A DNA stretch of 8,516 nucleotides. It comes from DASXIW01 sp036497785 (lineage in GTDB: Bacteria; Pseudomonadota; Alphaproteobacteria; Acetobacterales; Acetobacteraceae). The notes under the pieces were generated by a model that saw nothing but the letters and a program-made list of their open reading frames with translations, was not told the origin of the DNA and did not search any database. Made by a program: the position numbers and the translations under genes. The stretch is from NCBI GenBank assembly GCA_036497785.1, contig DASXIW010000141.1, positions 1 through 8,516 on the forward strand, given 5' to 3'. Shown piece after piece: positions 1 through 7,376 of the stretch (position 1 is the first letter of the stretch; every line of letters begins with the position of its first letter).

Positions 1-7
1 CCCAACC

Positions 8-847
8 ATGACCGAGTCCGTGGAAGACTGGTCCGGCAAGGACCGGGGCGACGAGAATTTCCCGGTCGGGTCGGTATTGATCCGCCCGCATGTGCGCCCG
101 CATGTGCATGCATTTTATGCCTTTGCCCGCAATGCCGACGACATTGCCGACAGTGCGACTCTGGCCGCGGACGATAAGGTTGCGCGGCTGGATGTGATGG
201 AGGCGGTGTTGATGGGTGAGCGAGAGACGGGGTCGCCCAGCGCGCTTGGGTTGCGCGCCAGCCTGGCGGCGACGGGCGTGACGCCGCAGCATTCCCGGGA
301 GTTGCTGGTCGCGTTCCGGCGCGACGCCACCAAGCTGCGTTATGCGGATTGGGGAGAACTTTTGGACTATTGCCGGTATTCGGCCATGCCGGTGGGCCGG
401 CAATTGCTGGATTTGCATGGCGAGGGGCAGGAGACGTGGCCGGCGTCGGACGGGTTGTGCTCGGCGCTGCAGGTCCTGAACCATTTGCAGGATTGCGCCA
501 AGGATCTGGCGGCATTGGATCGGTGCTATCTGCCGATGGATCTGATGCAGCGCTTCGGCACGGGCCTGCACGATGTGGCGAGCGCGGCGGAGACGCCGGG
601 CCTGCGGCGCGTGTTCGAGGCGCTGCTGGACGAATGCGATGAATTGAACCGGATCGCGATGGCGCTGCCGCGGCGCACGCGCGACCGCCGGCTGCGGCTG
701 GAGACGGCGGTGATACTGGGCCTGTCACGGCGGCTCGCGGCCCGGCTGCGCCGGGGCGATCCGCTGGCCACGCGGGTCAAGCTGCGGCGGAGCGACGTGC
801 TGGGCAGCGTATTCGCGTCCTTGCGCCATCTCCCGGCTGTGGCATGA
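8..847 (+). CDS. hpnC: Hydroxysqualene synthase HpnC (squalene/phytoene synthase family)
   Basis: Converts presqualene diphosphate to hydroxysqualene in the HpnCDE route to squalene (known for the family). The 279-residue protein has the conserved N-terminal GDENFPVGS stretch (residues 14-22). The first Asp-rich motif is DDIAD at 44-48, following FYAFARNA. The second Asp motif is QDCAKD, with D162 and D166, inside LQVLNHLQD and followed by DRCYLP. These motifs bind the diphosphate through magnesium in this fold. The NHLQDCAKD form, rather than QTNILRDVAED, separates HpnC from HpnD. The start puts GDENFPVGS close to the N terminus as usual, but only seven bases lie upstream, so the ribosome binding site and promoter cannot be judged. 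Its stop overlaps the hpnD start (ATGA), which implies co-translation. Residues 26-33 are a duplicated RPHV encoded by a perfect 12-bp tandem repeat. Confidence 0.93.
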   Translation: MTESVEDWSGKDRGDENFPVGSVLIRPHVRPHVHAFYAFARNADDIADSATLAADDKVARLDVMEAVLMGERETGSPSALGLRASLAATGVTPQHSRELLVAFRRDATKLRYADWGELLDYCRYSAMPVGRQLLDLHGEGQETWPASDGLCSALQVLNHLQDCAKDLAALDRCYLPMDLMQRFGTGLHDVASAAETPGLRRVFEALLDECDELNRIAMALPRRTRDRRLRLETAVILGLSRRLAARLRRGDPLATRVKLRRSDVLGSVFASLRHLPAVA

Positions 848-1725
848 CGGGCGCTTTGGAGGCTGCGCGGCCGGCCACGCCGCTGGGCGCGGCCCAGGAC
901 GATCTGGATACGGTCGAGACGATTGTTCGGGCGGCCGGCACCAGCTTTTATCGCGGCATGGCCATTCTGCCGCCGGATCGGCGCCATGCCATGTATGCGG
1001 TGTATGCGTTCTGCCGGATCGTCGACGACATCGCCGACGAGCCGGCCGAGTTCGCCACCAAGCTGCCCCGGCTGGACGAATGGCGCGCGCGCATTGGCGC
1101 ATTGTACCAGGGGGTGGCGGACGAGCCGGTCTCGCGGGTGCTGCTGCGGGCGATCCTTGCCTTCGATCTGCGCCGGGTGGATTTCGAGGCGGTGATCGAC
1201 GGCATGCAGATGGACTGCGAGACCGTGATCGTGGCCCCCGATCTGGCCACGCTCGACCTGTACTGCGATCGGGTGGCGGCGGCGGTGGGCCGGCTGTCGG
1301 TGCGCGCCTTCGGCGATTCCTCGGCGGACGCCGACAAGGTCGCCTGGCATCTCGGCCGCGCCCTGCAACAGACCAACATCCTGCGGGACGTGGCGGAGGA
1401 CGCCGAGCGTGACCGGCTCTATCTGCCGGCGGAATATTTGGCCGAGGCCGGGGTGCCGGCCGACCCGCAACTGGCGCTGATCCATCCCGCCCTGCCGCGC
1501 GTGTGCGCGCGACTGGCCGTGGTGGCGCATGGGCATTTTCGGGACGCGCTGGCCGGCATGGCACGCTGCAACCGGCGCGCCATGCGTCCGGCCCGGCTGA
1601 TGGGCGCGACCTATGCCGCCATTCTGACCCAGCTTGAGCGCCGCGGCTGGGACCGGCTGGACGAGCCGGTAAAGGTCGCGAAATGGCGCAAGCTTTGGAT
1701 CGCCCTGCGATACGGCCTGCTGTGA
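844..1725 (+). CDS. hpnD: Presqualene diphosphate synthase HpnD
   Basis: Condenses two farnesyl diphosphates head-to-head into presqualene diphosphate, the first committed step toward squalene (family knowledge). The 293-residue protein carries both Asp-rich magnesium/diphosphate sites of squalene/phytoene synthases. SFYRGMAILPP leads into DDIADE at 61-66, and QQTNILRDVAED at 175-186 contains D182 and D186, followed by RDRLYLPAEYL. Length and motif spacing are normal and no reading-frame damage is seen. The ATG at 844 overlaps the hpnC stop by four bases, and its own TGA (1723-1725) overlaps the GTG start of hpnE, so translation is probably coupled at both ends. Phytoene synthase is the nearest alternative, but adjacency to hpnC, hpnE and shc makes HpnD the clear choice. 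Confidence 0.94.
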   Translation: MTGALEAARPATPLGAAQDDLDTVETIVRAAGTSFYRGMAILPPDRRHAMYAVYAFCRIVDDIADEPAEFATKLPRLDEWRARIGALYQGVADEPVSRVLLRAILAFDLRRVDFEAVIDGMQMDCETVIVAPDLATLDLYCDRVAAAVGRLSVRAFGDSSADADKVAWHLGRALQQTNILRDVAEDAERDRLYLPAEYLAEAGVPADPQLALIHPALPRVCARLAVVAHGHFRDALAGMARCNRRAMRPARLMGATYAAILTQLERRGWDRLDEPVKVAKWRKLWIALRYGLL

Positions 1726-2963
1726 AACGCGCACATATTATCGGCGGGGGCATGGCGGGCCTGTCGGCCGCCGTGGCACTGACCGGGGCCGGCTGGCGGG
1801 TAAGCGTGTACGAATCCGGGCCAGCCGCCGGGGGGCGGTGCCGGTCCTATTTCGATAAGGGGCTCGGCTGTCGGATCGACAACGGCAATCATTTGCTGCT
1901 GTCCGGCAACGGCGCCGCGATGGCGTATATGCGGACCATCGGGTCTGCCGCCACGCTGGGCGGCCCTGGCGCGCCGGTGTTTCCCTTCCTGGAGCTGCCT
2001 GGCGGCGAACGCTGGACGCTACGGCCGGGGAACGGGCGGATACCATGGTGGATCTTCTCGAGGGCGCGCCGCGTGCCGGGGACGGGGTTTGCCGACTATC
2101 TGCGGCTGATGGCGCTGCGCCGCGCGGGGCCGGCCGTGACAGTGGCCGATGCGCTTGGCCGTGCCGGAACGTTATATCGGCGCCTGCTGGAGCCGCTGGC
2201 GGTGGCTGCGTTGAACACCCCGCCGGAGACCGGGCTGGCCCATTTGCTGGCCGCCGTGGTGGATGAGACGCTGATGCGCGGGGGGGCTGCCTGCATTCCG
2301 CTGTTTCCGCGCAAAGGGTTATCCGAAAGCCTGGTCGATCCGGCTGTGGCCTGGCTGGGCGCGCGTGACGGCGAGGTCGTGACAAGCCGCCGCATCGCGG
2401 CACTCCAAATCGAGGGCGACGGGGTGACGGCGCTGGAGGCGCCGGACGGACCTCTGCCGGTGGCCGGCGGAGAGGCCGTGGTGTTGGCCGTGCCGCCCTG
2501 GGTGGCGACGGATTTGCTGCCCGGACTGGTGGCGCCGGATGCCTTCGAAGCCATTCTCAACATTCACTTCCGCGTGACCGCCGATCCCGGCCTGGCCGGA
2601 TTTATGGGCGTGGTCGGGGGCACCGCCGAGTGGATCTTCGTCAAGGACGGCATCGTCTCCGTCACGATCAGCGCCGCTAACCGGATGGTCGATCTTCCCT
2701 CGGAGGCGATCGCCGCGCAGGTCTGGGCCGATGTCCGCGCGGCGCTGCGTCTGCGCGATCCGATGCCACCGGTGCGGGTAGTGAAGGAAAAACGCGCTAC
2801 CTTCGCGGCAACCGCGGCGCAGGAGGGCCGCCGGCCGCATGCGCGCACCAAACTCGCCAATCTCGTGCTCGCCGGCGACTGGACGGCCACCGGGTTGCCC
2901 GCGACCATCGAAGGTGCCATCAGGTCCGGCCGCACGGCCGCAAACTTGCTGGGCGCGAAATGA
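1722..2963 (+). CDS. hpnE: Hydroxysqualene dehydroxylase HpnE (FAD-dependent)
   Basis: Reduces hydroxysqualene to squalene with a flavin cofactor (family knowledge). From the chosen start the protein is 413 residues. The FAD-binding Rossmann motif is GGGMAGLSAA at residues 8-17, and the acidic E31 at the end of the second strand normally contacts the FAD ribose. GGRCRSY follows at 37-43. The C-terminal flavin motif of the phytoene desaturase/amine oxidase fold is GDWTATGLPATIEGA, near 385-399, before SGRTAANLL. The start is taken as GTG 1722: it makes a GTGA overlap with the hpnD stop and places the Rossmann strand (VKRAHIIGGG) at the extreme N terminus, as in the family. An in-frame ATG at 1683 would add 13 residues wholly inside hpnD and is less likely. 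The stop overlaps the shc start. Confidence 0.92.
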   Translation: MKRAHIIGGGMAGLSAAVALTGAGWRVSVYESGPAAGGRCRSYFDKGLGCRIDNGNHLLLSGNGAAMAYMRTIGSAATLGGPGAPVFPFLELPGGERWTLRPGNGRIPWWIFSRARRVPGTGFADYLRLMALRRAGPAVTVADALGRAGTLYRRLLEPLAVAALNTPPETGLAHLLAAVVDETLMRGGAACIPLFPRKGLSESLVDPAVAWLGARDGEVVTSRRIAALQIEGDGVTALEAPDGPLPVAGGEAVVLAVPPWVATDLLPGLVAPDAFEAILNIHFRVTADPGLAGFMGVVGGTAEWIFVKDGIVSVTISAANRMVDLPSEAIAAQVWADVRAALRLRDPMPPVRVVKEKRATFAATAAQEGRRPHARTKLANLVLAGDWTATGLPATIEGAIRSGRTAANLLGAK

Positions 2964-4927
2964 CTAGAGCCTGCCCCAACGGATCCCGGACCATGCCTCG
3001 CGACACACCGACCATGCCACGCGACGAAATAGTGGACGACGCCGTCAACCGCGCCAGCGCGGCCCTGCGGCGGCATCAGCGCCCCGACGGGCATTGGGTG
3101 TTCGAGCTTGAGGCGGACGCGACCATCCCGGCCGAATACGTGCTGCTTGAGCATTTCTTGGACCGGATCGACGCCGATCTGCAGCGCAAGATCGGCAACT
3201 ACCTGCGCGCCACCCAGACAGCGCAGGGCGGCTGGCCGTTGTTTCATGACGGCGCGTTCAATCTGTCGGCCAGCGTGAAGGCGTATTTCGCGCTGAAGAT
3301 CATCGGCGACGACGCGCAGGCCCCGCATATGCGGGCTGCCCGCGACGCCATATTGCGCGCCGGCGGGGCCGAACGCAGCAATGTCTTCACCCGGGTGCAA
3401 CTGGCGCTGTTCGGCGAGGTGCCGTGGCGCGGCGTGCCCGTGATGCCGGTGCAGATCATGCTGCTGCCGCGCTGGTTCCCATTCCATCTGGACAAGGTGT
3501 CTTACTGGTCGCGCACCGTCACCGCCCCGCTGCTGGTGCTGATGGCGCTGCACCCGAAGGCGCGCAATCCGCGCGGCGTGCGTGTGCAGGAGCTGTTTTG
3601 CACCCCGCCTGAGCAGTTGCGCGACTGGATTCGCGGGCCGTTCCGCTCGGGCTGGGGGCATTTCTTCAAGGTGCTGGACGGCATTCTACGCATTGTGGAG
3701 CCCACCTTTCCCTTCCGGCGGCGCTCCGTGGAAAAAGCGGTCGCCTTCGTCACGGCGCGGCTGAACGGCGAGGATGGGCTGGGCGGCATCTACCCTGCCA
3801 TGGCCAATGCCGCGATGATGTTCGATACGCTTGGCATTCCCGCCGACCATCCGCATGCCATCACTGTCTGGTCCAGCCTGCGCAAGCTGCTGGTGATCGA
3901 GCGGGACCGCGCCTATTGCCAGCCTTGCCTGTCCCCGGTCTGGGACACCGGGCTCGCCGGCCACGCGATCGCCGAGGCGGAGGGGGCGGGTGTGCCGGCC
4001 GTGGAGTCCGCCAATCGCTGGCTGCGCGGCAAGCAGATAACCTCGCATGTGGGTGACTGGGCGGCGGCGCGGCCGGATGCGGTGCCGGGGGGCTGGGCGT
4101 TCCAGTACGAGAACCCGGATTATCCCGATGTGGACGACACCGCGGTGGTGGGCATGCTGTTGCACCGCGAGATGCAGGCGGGCAACGCCGATCATGGCGA
4201 TGCCATCGCGCGCGCGCGGGACTGGATATTGGGCATGCAGAGCCGCGATGGTGGCTGGGGCGCGTTCGATGCCGACAACGACAAATTCTACCTGAACCAC
4301 ATTCCCTTCGCCGATCACGGCGCCCTGCTTGACCCGCCCACCGCCGACGTGACGGCGCGCTGCGTGTCGTTCCTGGCCCAGATCGGCCAAGGCGCGGACG
4401 AGCCGGCGATGGCCCGGGCGATGGCTTGGCTGAAGCGCGACCAGCGTCCGGATGGCAGTTGGTTCGGGCGCTGGGGAACCAACTACATCTACGGCACCTG
4501 GTCCGTGCTGTGCGCGCTGAACGCCGCCGGCCTGCCGCCGGAAGACCCCGCCATTCGCCGTGCCGTGGGGTTTCTGCTGGCGACGCAGCGGAAGGATGGC
4601 GGCTGGGGCGAGGATAACGAGACCTATGCCGACGCGCCGCCCGGCCGCTATGCCCACAGCAACCCAAGCCATACCGCCTGGGCGCTGCTGGGCCTGATGG
4701 CGGCGGGCGAGGCTGACAATCCGGCCGTGGCGCACGGTGTGGCGTGGCTTGCCGAGGTGCAGAAGCCGGATGGCGAGTGGGATGAGGCGCCTTACACGGC
4801 GGTGGGTTTCCCGCGCGTGTTTTACCTGCGGTATCACGGCTACAAGCTGTTCTTCCCGCTCCTCGCCGTGGCGCGGTATCGCAATTTGCGACGCGCAAAT
4901 AATCGCCATGTGAGCTGGGGCTTCTGA
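2960..4927 (+). CDS. shc: Squalene-hopene cyclase
   Basis: Cyclises squalene to hop-22(29)-ene and diplopterol at the membrane (family knowledge); it is also called HpnF. The 655-residue length is normal. The catalytic DVDDTA is at residues 390-395, with D392 equivalent to the proton-donating aspartate. QW repeats that brace the alpha/alpha barrel are visible at about 40-46 (QRPDGHW), 86-92, 427-433 (QSRDGGW), 495-501 (QRPDGSW), 543-549 and 601-607 (QKPDGEW). GTNYIYGTW is at 506-514. The ATG at 2960 overlaps the hpnE stop (ATGA). In-frame ATGs at 2993 and 3014 lie in a 21-bp imperfect tandem repeat, so the first 11-18 residues may not be translated. Sequence from residue 23 onward looks like the usual helical N-terminus before the first QW motif. 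No strong Shine-Dalgarno precedes any of the three candidates. Confidence 0.95.
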   Translation: MTRACPNGSRTMPRDTPTMPRDEIVDDAVNRASAALRRHQRPDGHWVFELEADATIPAEYVLLEHFLDRIDADLQRKIGNYLRATQTAQGGWPLFHDGAFNLSASVKAYFALKIIGDDAQAPHMRAARDAILRAGGAERSNVFTRVQLALFGEVPWRGVPVMPVQIMLLPRWFPFHLDKVSYWSRTVTAPLLVLMALHPKARNPRGVRVQELFCTPPEQLRDWIRGPFRSGWGHFFKVLDGILRIVEPTFPFRRRSVEKAVAFVTARLNGEDGLGGIYPAMANAAMMFDTLGIPADHPHAITVWSSLRKLLVIERDRAYCQPCLSPVWDTGLAGHAIAEAEGAGVPAVESANRWLRGKQITSHVGDWAAARPDAVPGGWAFQYENPDYPDVDDTAVVGMLLHREMQAGNADHGDAIARARDWILGMQSRDGGWGAFDADNDKFYLNHIPFADHGALLDPPTADVTARCVSFLAQIGQGADEPAMARAMAWLKRDQRPDGSWFGRWGTNYIYGTWSVLCALNAAGLPPEDPAIRRAVGFLLATQRKDGGWGEDNETYADAPPGRYAHSNPSHTAWALLGLMAAGEADNPAVAHGVAWLAEVQKPDGEWDEAPYTAVGFPRVFYLRYHGYKLFFPLLAVARYRNLRRANNRHVSWGF

Positions 4928-4953
4928 ATTTCACGAACCGGAGGCATCTTCGC

Positions 4954-5943
4954 ATGTTGACCTTGCGCCGTGGCGATGGCTCCGTCGTTCCAGTGGGTTT
5001 CGAGGGGCATGCGCTGCCTGCGGATGTGGTGTGGATCGACCTGCTCCACGCCGAGGCGACGGAGATAGCCTTCGTTACCCGGGCCACAGGACGTGGCGTT
5101 CCCACGATCGATGCTCTGCAGGAGATCGAAAGCTCCAGCCGGCTGCGCAGCGAAGCGGGAGCATTGTATCTCAGCACACCGCTGGTATTTCGCACCGGGG
5201 ATGGCGACCCGATTGCCACGCCCGCCGGTTTCATACTTACGCCGGAACTGTTGGTGACCGTGCGCTTCGCGGATCTGCCGAGCTTCAAGGCCGCCGCAGA
5301 GCATCTGGCCGCGCCTGGTGCGGCGCCAGCGGGCAGTGGCGCGGTGTTCGTCTGCTTGATCGACGCGATCATCGACCGGATGGCCGATGTTCTCGAATTC
5401 ACAGGCGGCGATCTGGACGCCATTTCCCTCCGGGTCTTCCGCCATGGGGTCGACACCGCAGCCAATAACAAGGCGCCGGCGCGCGAGGATGCCGATCTGC
5501 GCGAGGTCCTGCGCCGCCTCGGCCGGGATGGCGACCTTGCCTCGAAGATCCGCGACGGGCTGCTCGGCATCGGGCGTATTCTTCCCTATGTACTGGGGAT
5601 GGCCACGGGCTGGGTGCCGCCCGAATTGAAGCAGCGGATCGAGACGCAGCGTGCGGATATCGTGTCGTTGAATGATTACGAGATGCATCTGACCAACAAG
5701 GTGCAGTTGCTGCTCGACGCGACGCTGGGGCTGATCAACATCGAGCAGAACAACATCATCAAGGTGCTGACGATCGTCTCCGTCGTTGGCGTACCGCCAA
5801 CCCTGGTCGCGAGCATGTACGGCATGAATTTCAAGGGTATGCCGGAGCTTGATTGGGCCTGGGGCTATCCCTACGCGCTGACGCTGATCGTGGTGAGCGC
5901 GGTTGGGCCATTGCTGTGGTTCAAGAAGCGCGGATGGCTCTGA
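4954..5943 (+). CDS. CorA/ZntB-family divalent metal ion transporter
   Basis: An inner-membrane channel/transporter for magnesium, zinc or a similar cation; the exact ion cannot be read from sequence. The 329-residue protein has the family layout: a large soluble N-terminal domain, a long helical segment (about 190-260), then two C-terminal membrane spans (about 267-288 and 305-322). Between them are the signature YGMNF (289-293, GMN selectivity motif) and the loop MPELDWAWGYP. It ends in a positively charged tail (KKRGWL), as expected for a cytoplasmic C terminus. A strong GGAGG lies at 4940-4944, nine bases before the ATG. It starts 26 bases after shc, and its 3' end overlaps hpnG by 10 bases, so it is embedded in the hopanoid operon although no metal transporter is needed for the pathway. 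The MPEL loop form is compatible with either the ZntB or the CorA branch. Confidence 0.9.
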   Translation: MLTLRRGDGSVVPVGFEGHALPADVVWIDLLHAEATEIAFVTRATGRGVPTIDALQEIESSSRLRSEAGALYLSTPLVFRTGDGDPIATPAGFILTPELLVTVRFADLPSFKAAAEHLAAPGAAPAGSGAVFVCLIDAIIDRMADVLEFTGGDLDAISLRVFRHGVDTAANNKAPAREDADLREVLRRLGRDGDLASKIRDGLLGIGRILPYVLGMATGWVPPELKQRIETQRADIVSLNDYEMHLTNKVQLLLDATLGLINIEQNNIIKVLTIVSVVGVPPTLVASMYGMNFKGMPELDWAWGYPYALTLIVVSAVGPLLWFKKRGWL

Positions 5944-6644
5944 GCCTGGATGGGCGCGGAGGGCTGGCCCGCGTCGGGATCGTCGTGGGCCTGGTGGCGG
6001 AAGCACGCATCGCGGGGCGTCTCGGCCTTGTGGAGACCGGCGGCGGCCTGCCCGCGGGCGCCCGGAAAGCGGCAGAGCGGCTGGTCGCGCGGGGGGCGAC
6101 GGCGCTGGTCAGTTTCGGTCTGGCCGGCGGTCTGGATCCAAACCTGCAACCGGGCCATCTCGTCATTCCCCGGGCGGTGCTGGAGGATGGGGTGCGTTAT
6201 CGCACCGATCGCGCGCTGAGCGACTCATTCGGGGGCACGAATACAGCGCTGATGTTCGCCGGGCAGGAAATTGTCGCGAATAGCGTTGCAAAACGCGACT
6301 TGTTCCTGGCGACCGGGGCCTGCGCTGTCGATCTGGAAAGCGGCGCCGTCGCGCGGGTGGCCCAGCGCCACGATCTGCCATTTGCGGTGCTGCGGGCGAT
6401 CTGCGACCCGGCTGGACGCGATTTGCCGCCGGCGGCGCTGGTGGCGTTGGATGCGGGAGGGGCGATCGGTTTGTTGCGGGTTCTGGCATCGGTGGCGGGG
6501 CGGCCAGGTCAGATCGCCGGGCTGATCCGCCTGGCGCGGGACGCAGGACTGGCGCGGCAGGCGCTGATGGCGGTCAGCCGCGATATCCCCGTAGAAACAG
6601 CGCCACGGAGCGCGCCGCCCACACATCCAGATCCTCAGGACTGA
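5934..6644 (+). CDS. hpnG: Adenosylhopane nucleoside phosphorylase HpnG
   Basis: Releases adenine from adenosylhopane to give (phospho)ribosylhopane, a step toward bacteriohopanetetrol side chains (family knowledge). The 236-residue protein is of the PNP/MTAN phosphorylase superfamily. It has the N-terminal strand RVGIVVGLVAEARI (13-26), the glycine-rich LVSFGLAGGLDP (58-69), and AVDLESGAVA (131-140) matching the ribose/phosphate-site acidic-serine motif. ICDPAGRDLPP has D158 where the base-contacting aspartate falls. ATG 5934 is chosen because it puts the first beta strand near residue 13 as usual; the longer in-frame start at 5853 lies deep inside the transporter. It overlaps the transporter by 10 bases, with only a weak AAGAAG-type ribosome site upstream, so coupling is likely. 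The usual partner hpnH does not follow. The 3' 71 bases overlap the convergent TetR gene. Confidence 0.88.
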   Translation: MALSLDGRGGLARVGIVVGLVAEARIAGRLGLVETGGGLPAGARKAAERLVARGATALVSFGLAGGLDPNLQPGHLVIPRAVLEDGVRYRTDRALSDSFGGTNTALMFAGQEIVANSVAKRDLFLATGACAVDLESGAVARVAQRHDLPFAVLRAICDPAGRDLPPAALVALDAGGAIGLLRVLASVAGRPGQIAGLIRLARDAGLARQALMAVSRDIPVETAPRSAPPTHPDPQD

Positions 6645-7215
6645 GCGGCGGGCCGACGCCCAAAGCGCGATGCTGCGGGCCGGTGAGAACCAGACGCTGG
6701 AACTGCCCGGCGGCCCATATCGGATCAGGACAGTCGGCGCCGCGCAGAATGGCGGCGATGCGCCCGATCGCGTCTCCGGCGCCGGCTTCCTGCAGGACCC
6801 GTCCCAGATCCGGGAACCGGCCCGACTCGGCCACAATGAGCCGGTACAGCAATAGTGCATCTGGCTGAAGCGCCGCCGCCAGCATTTGTCGGGCCGCGCT
6901 CAGCAGGGCCTCCTCAACCGAGGAGGCGCGGTCGAGTGCCGCGTCGAATTCCGGTCGCCACGCTGTTATCAGTCTGGCGACAGCCGCTTGAAGCAGGGCC
7001 GCCTTGTCCGGGAAGCGGGCATAGAGGGTACGTTTGGACACGCCGCTCACCGCCGCGACGGCTTCCATGCTGGTCGCGCCGAAACCCTCCTGGAGAAACA
7101 GATGCGTCGCCGCATCCAGGATGATGTCCGCCAGCCCGGCGGAGACGGCACGGCTGGGCCGGCCGCCTCGCGCCGGGAGTCTAGCGGTAATAATAGGGGT
7201 GCCAGCGCGGACCAT
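6574..7215 (-). CDS. TetR/AcrR-family transcriptional repressor
   Basis: A 213-residue DNA-binding regulator. The N-terminal helix-turn-helix domain covers about residues 27-75: ILDAATHLFLQEGF, then ATSMEAVAAVSGVSKRTLYARF, with recognition helix near 57-68. The ligand-binding half contains LLYRLIVAESGRFPDLGRVLQEAG, which resembles the AefR-like TetR C-terminal class often tied to efflux or stress genes (family knowledge). ATG 7215 is the only plausible start: no in-frame ATG, GTG or TTG occurs between it and the HTH, and a stop lies upstream. It has no good Shine-Dalgarno and overlaps the preceding lipoprotein gene by 35 bases, so translation may be coupled to that gene. A perfect inverted repeat at 7377-7397 is its likely operator, suggesting autoregulation. 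Its 3' end runs 71 bases into the end of hpnG on the other strand. A role in controlling hopanoid genes is possible but not shown. Confidence 0.9.
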   Translation of the reverse strand: MVRAGTPIITARLPARGGRPSRAVSAGLADIILDAATHLFLQEGFGATSMEAVAAVSGVSKRTLYARFPDKAALLQAAVARLITAWRPEFDAALDRASSVEEALLSAARQMLAAALQPDALLLYRLIVAESGRFPDLGRVLQEAGAGDAIGRIAAILRGADCPDPIWAAGQFQRLVLTGPQHRALGVGPPLSPEDLDVWAARSVALFLRGYRG

Positions 7216-7315
7216 ATGGGGCGACGATGCAGCCTGCCAGTGATACGGCCGCGATTATAACGAACGCCGTGCGGGCGATCGGCTTCAGCCATCCTGTGTT
7301 CCGGATCTTTTCCAT
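7181..7315 (-). CDS. Small predicted lipoprotein, 44 residues
   Basis: A short gene read directly from the minus strand. The product begins MEKIRNTGWLKPIARTAF, continues with a hydrophobic stretch (about 17-27), and has the lipobox LAGC with Cys29 as the lipid-attachment residue. After cleavage only 16 residues would remain (CIVAPYGPRWHPYYYR), rich in Tyr, Pro and Trp. Support for reality: AAGGAG followed by ACCGAG sits just before the ATG, an ideal ribosome binding site; the signal peptide has the n-, h- and lipobox regions in order; and a predicted operator lies 62 bases upstream. The gene ends 35 bases inside the TetR gene in another frame, so the two form a likely operon. Aromatic, proline-rich mini-lipoproteins of this type are common and uncharacterised in proteobacteria. 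I do not assign a function. Confidence 0.72.
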   Translation of the reverse strand: MEKIRNTGWLKPIARTAFVIIAAVSLAGCIVAPYGPRWHPYYYR

Positions 7316-7321
7316 CTCGGT

Positions 7322-7329
7322 CTCCTTTC
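7322..7329 (-). promoter_or_regulatory. Strong Shine-Dalgarno of the small lipoprotein
   Basis: On the minus strand the sequence reads GGGAAAGGAGACCGAGATG. The AAGGAG core is spaced six bases from the ATG at 7315-7313. It decides the start of the 44-residue lipoprotein and is the best ribosome site in this half of the window. Confidence 0.75.
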
Positions 7330-7376
7330 CCGGCGCGCAGCCTCGCCGGTGCTTGGATGATGGCGCGCGGAATATG

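Noticed and set aside
526..1734. Long minus-strand open frames opposite hpnC, hpnD, shc and the transporter (for example 526-1734, 3686-4909, 3861-5570)
   Set aside because: They are antisense to well-supported genes, have low-complexity Arg/Pro/Ala/His-rich translations with no motifs, and arise from the high GC content.
5853..5933. Longer start of hpnG at ATG 5853
   Set aside because: It would extend 27 codons into the transporter's conserved C-terminal membrane segment. Family members start just before the first beta strand, which ATG 5934 satisfies.
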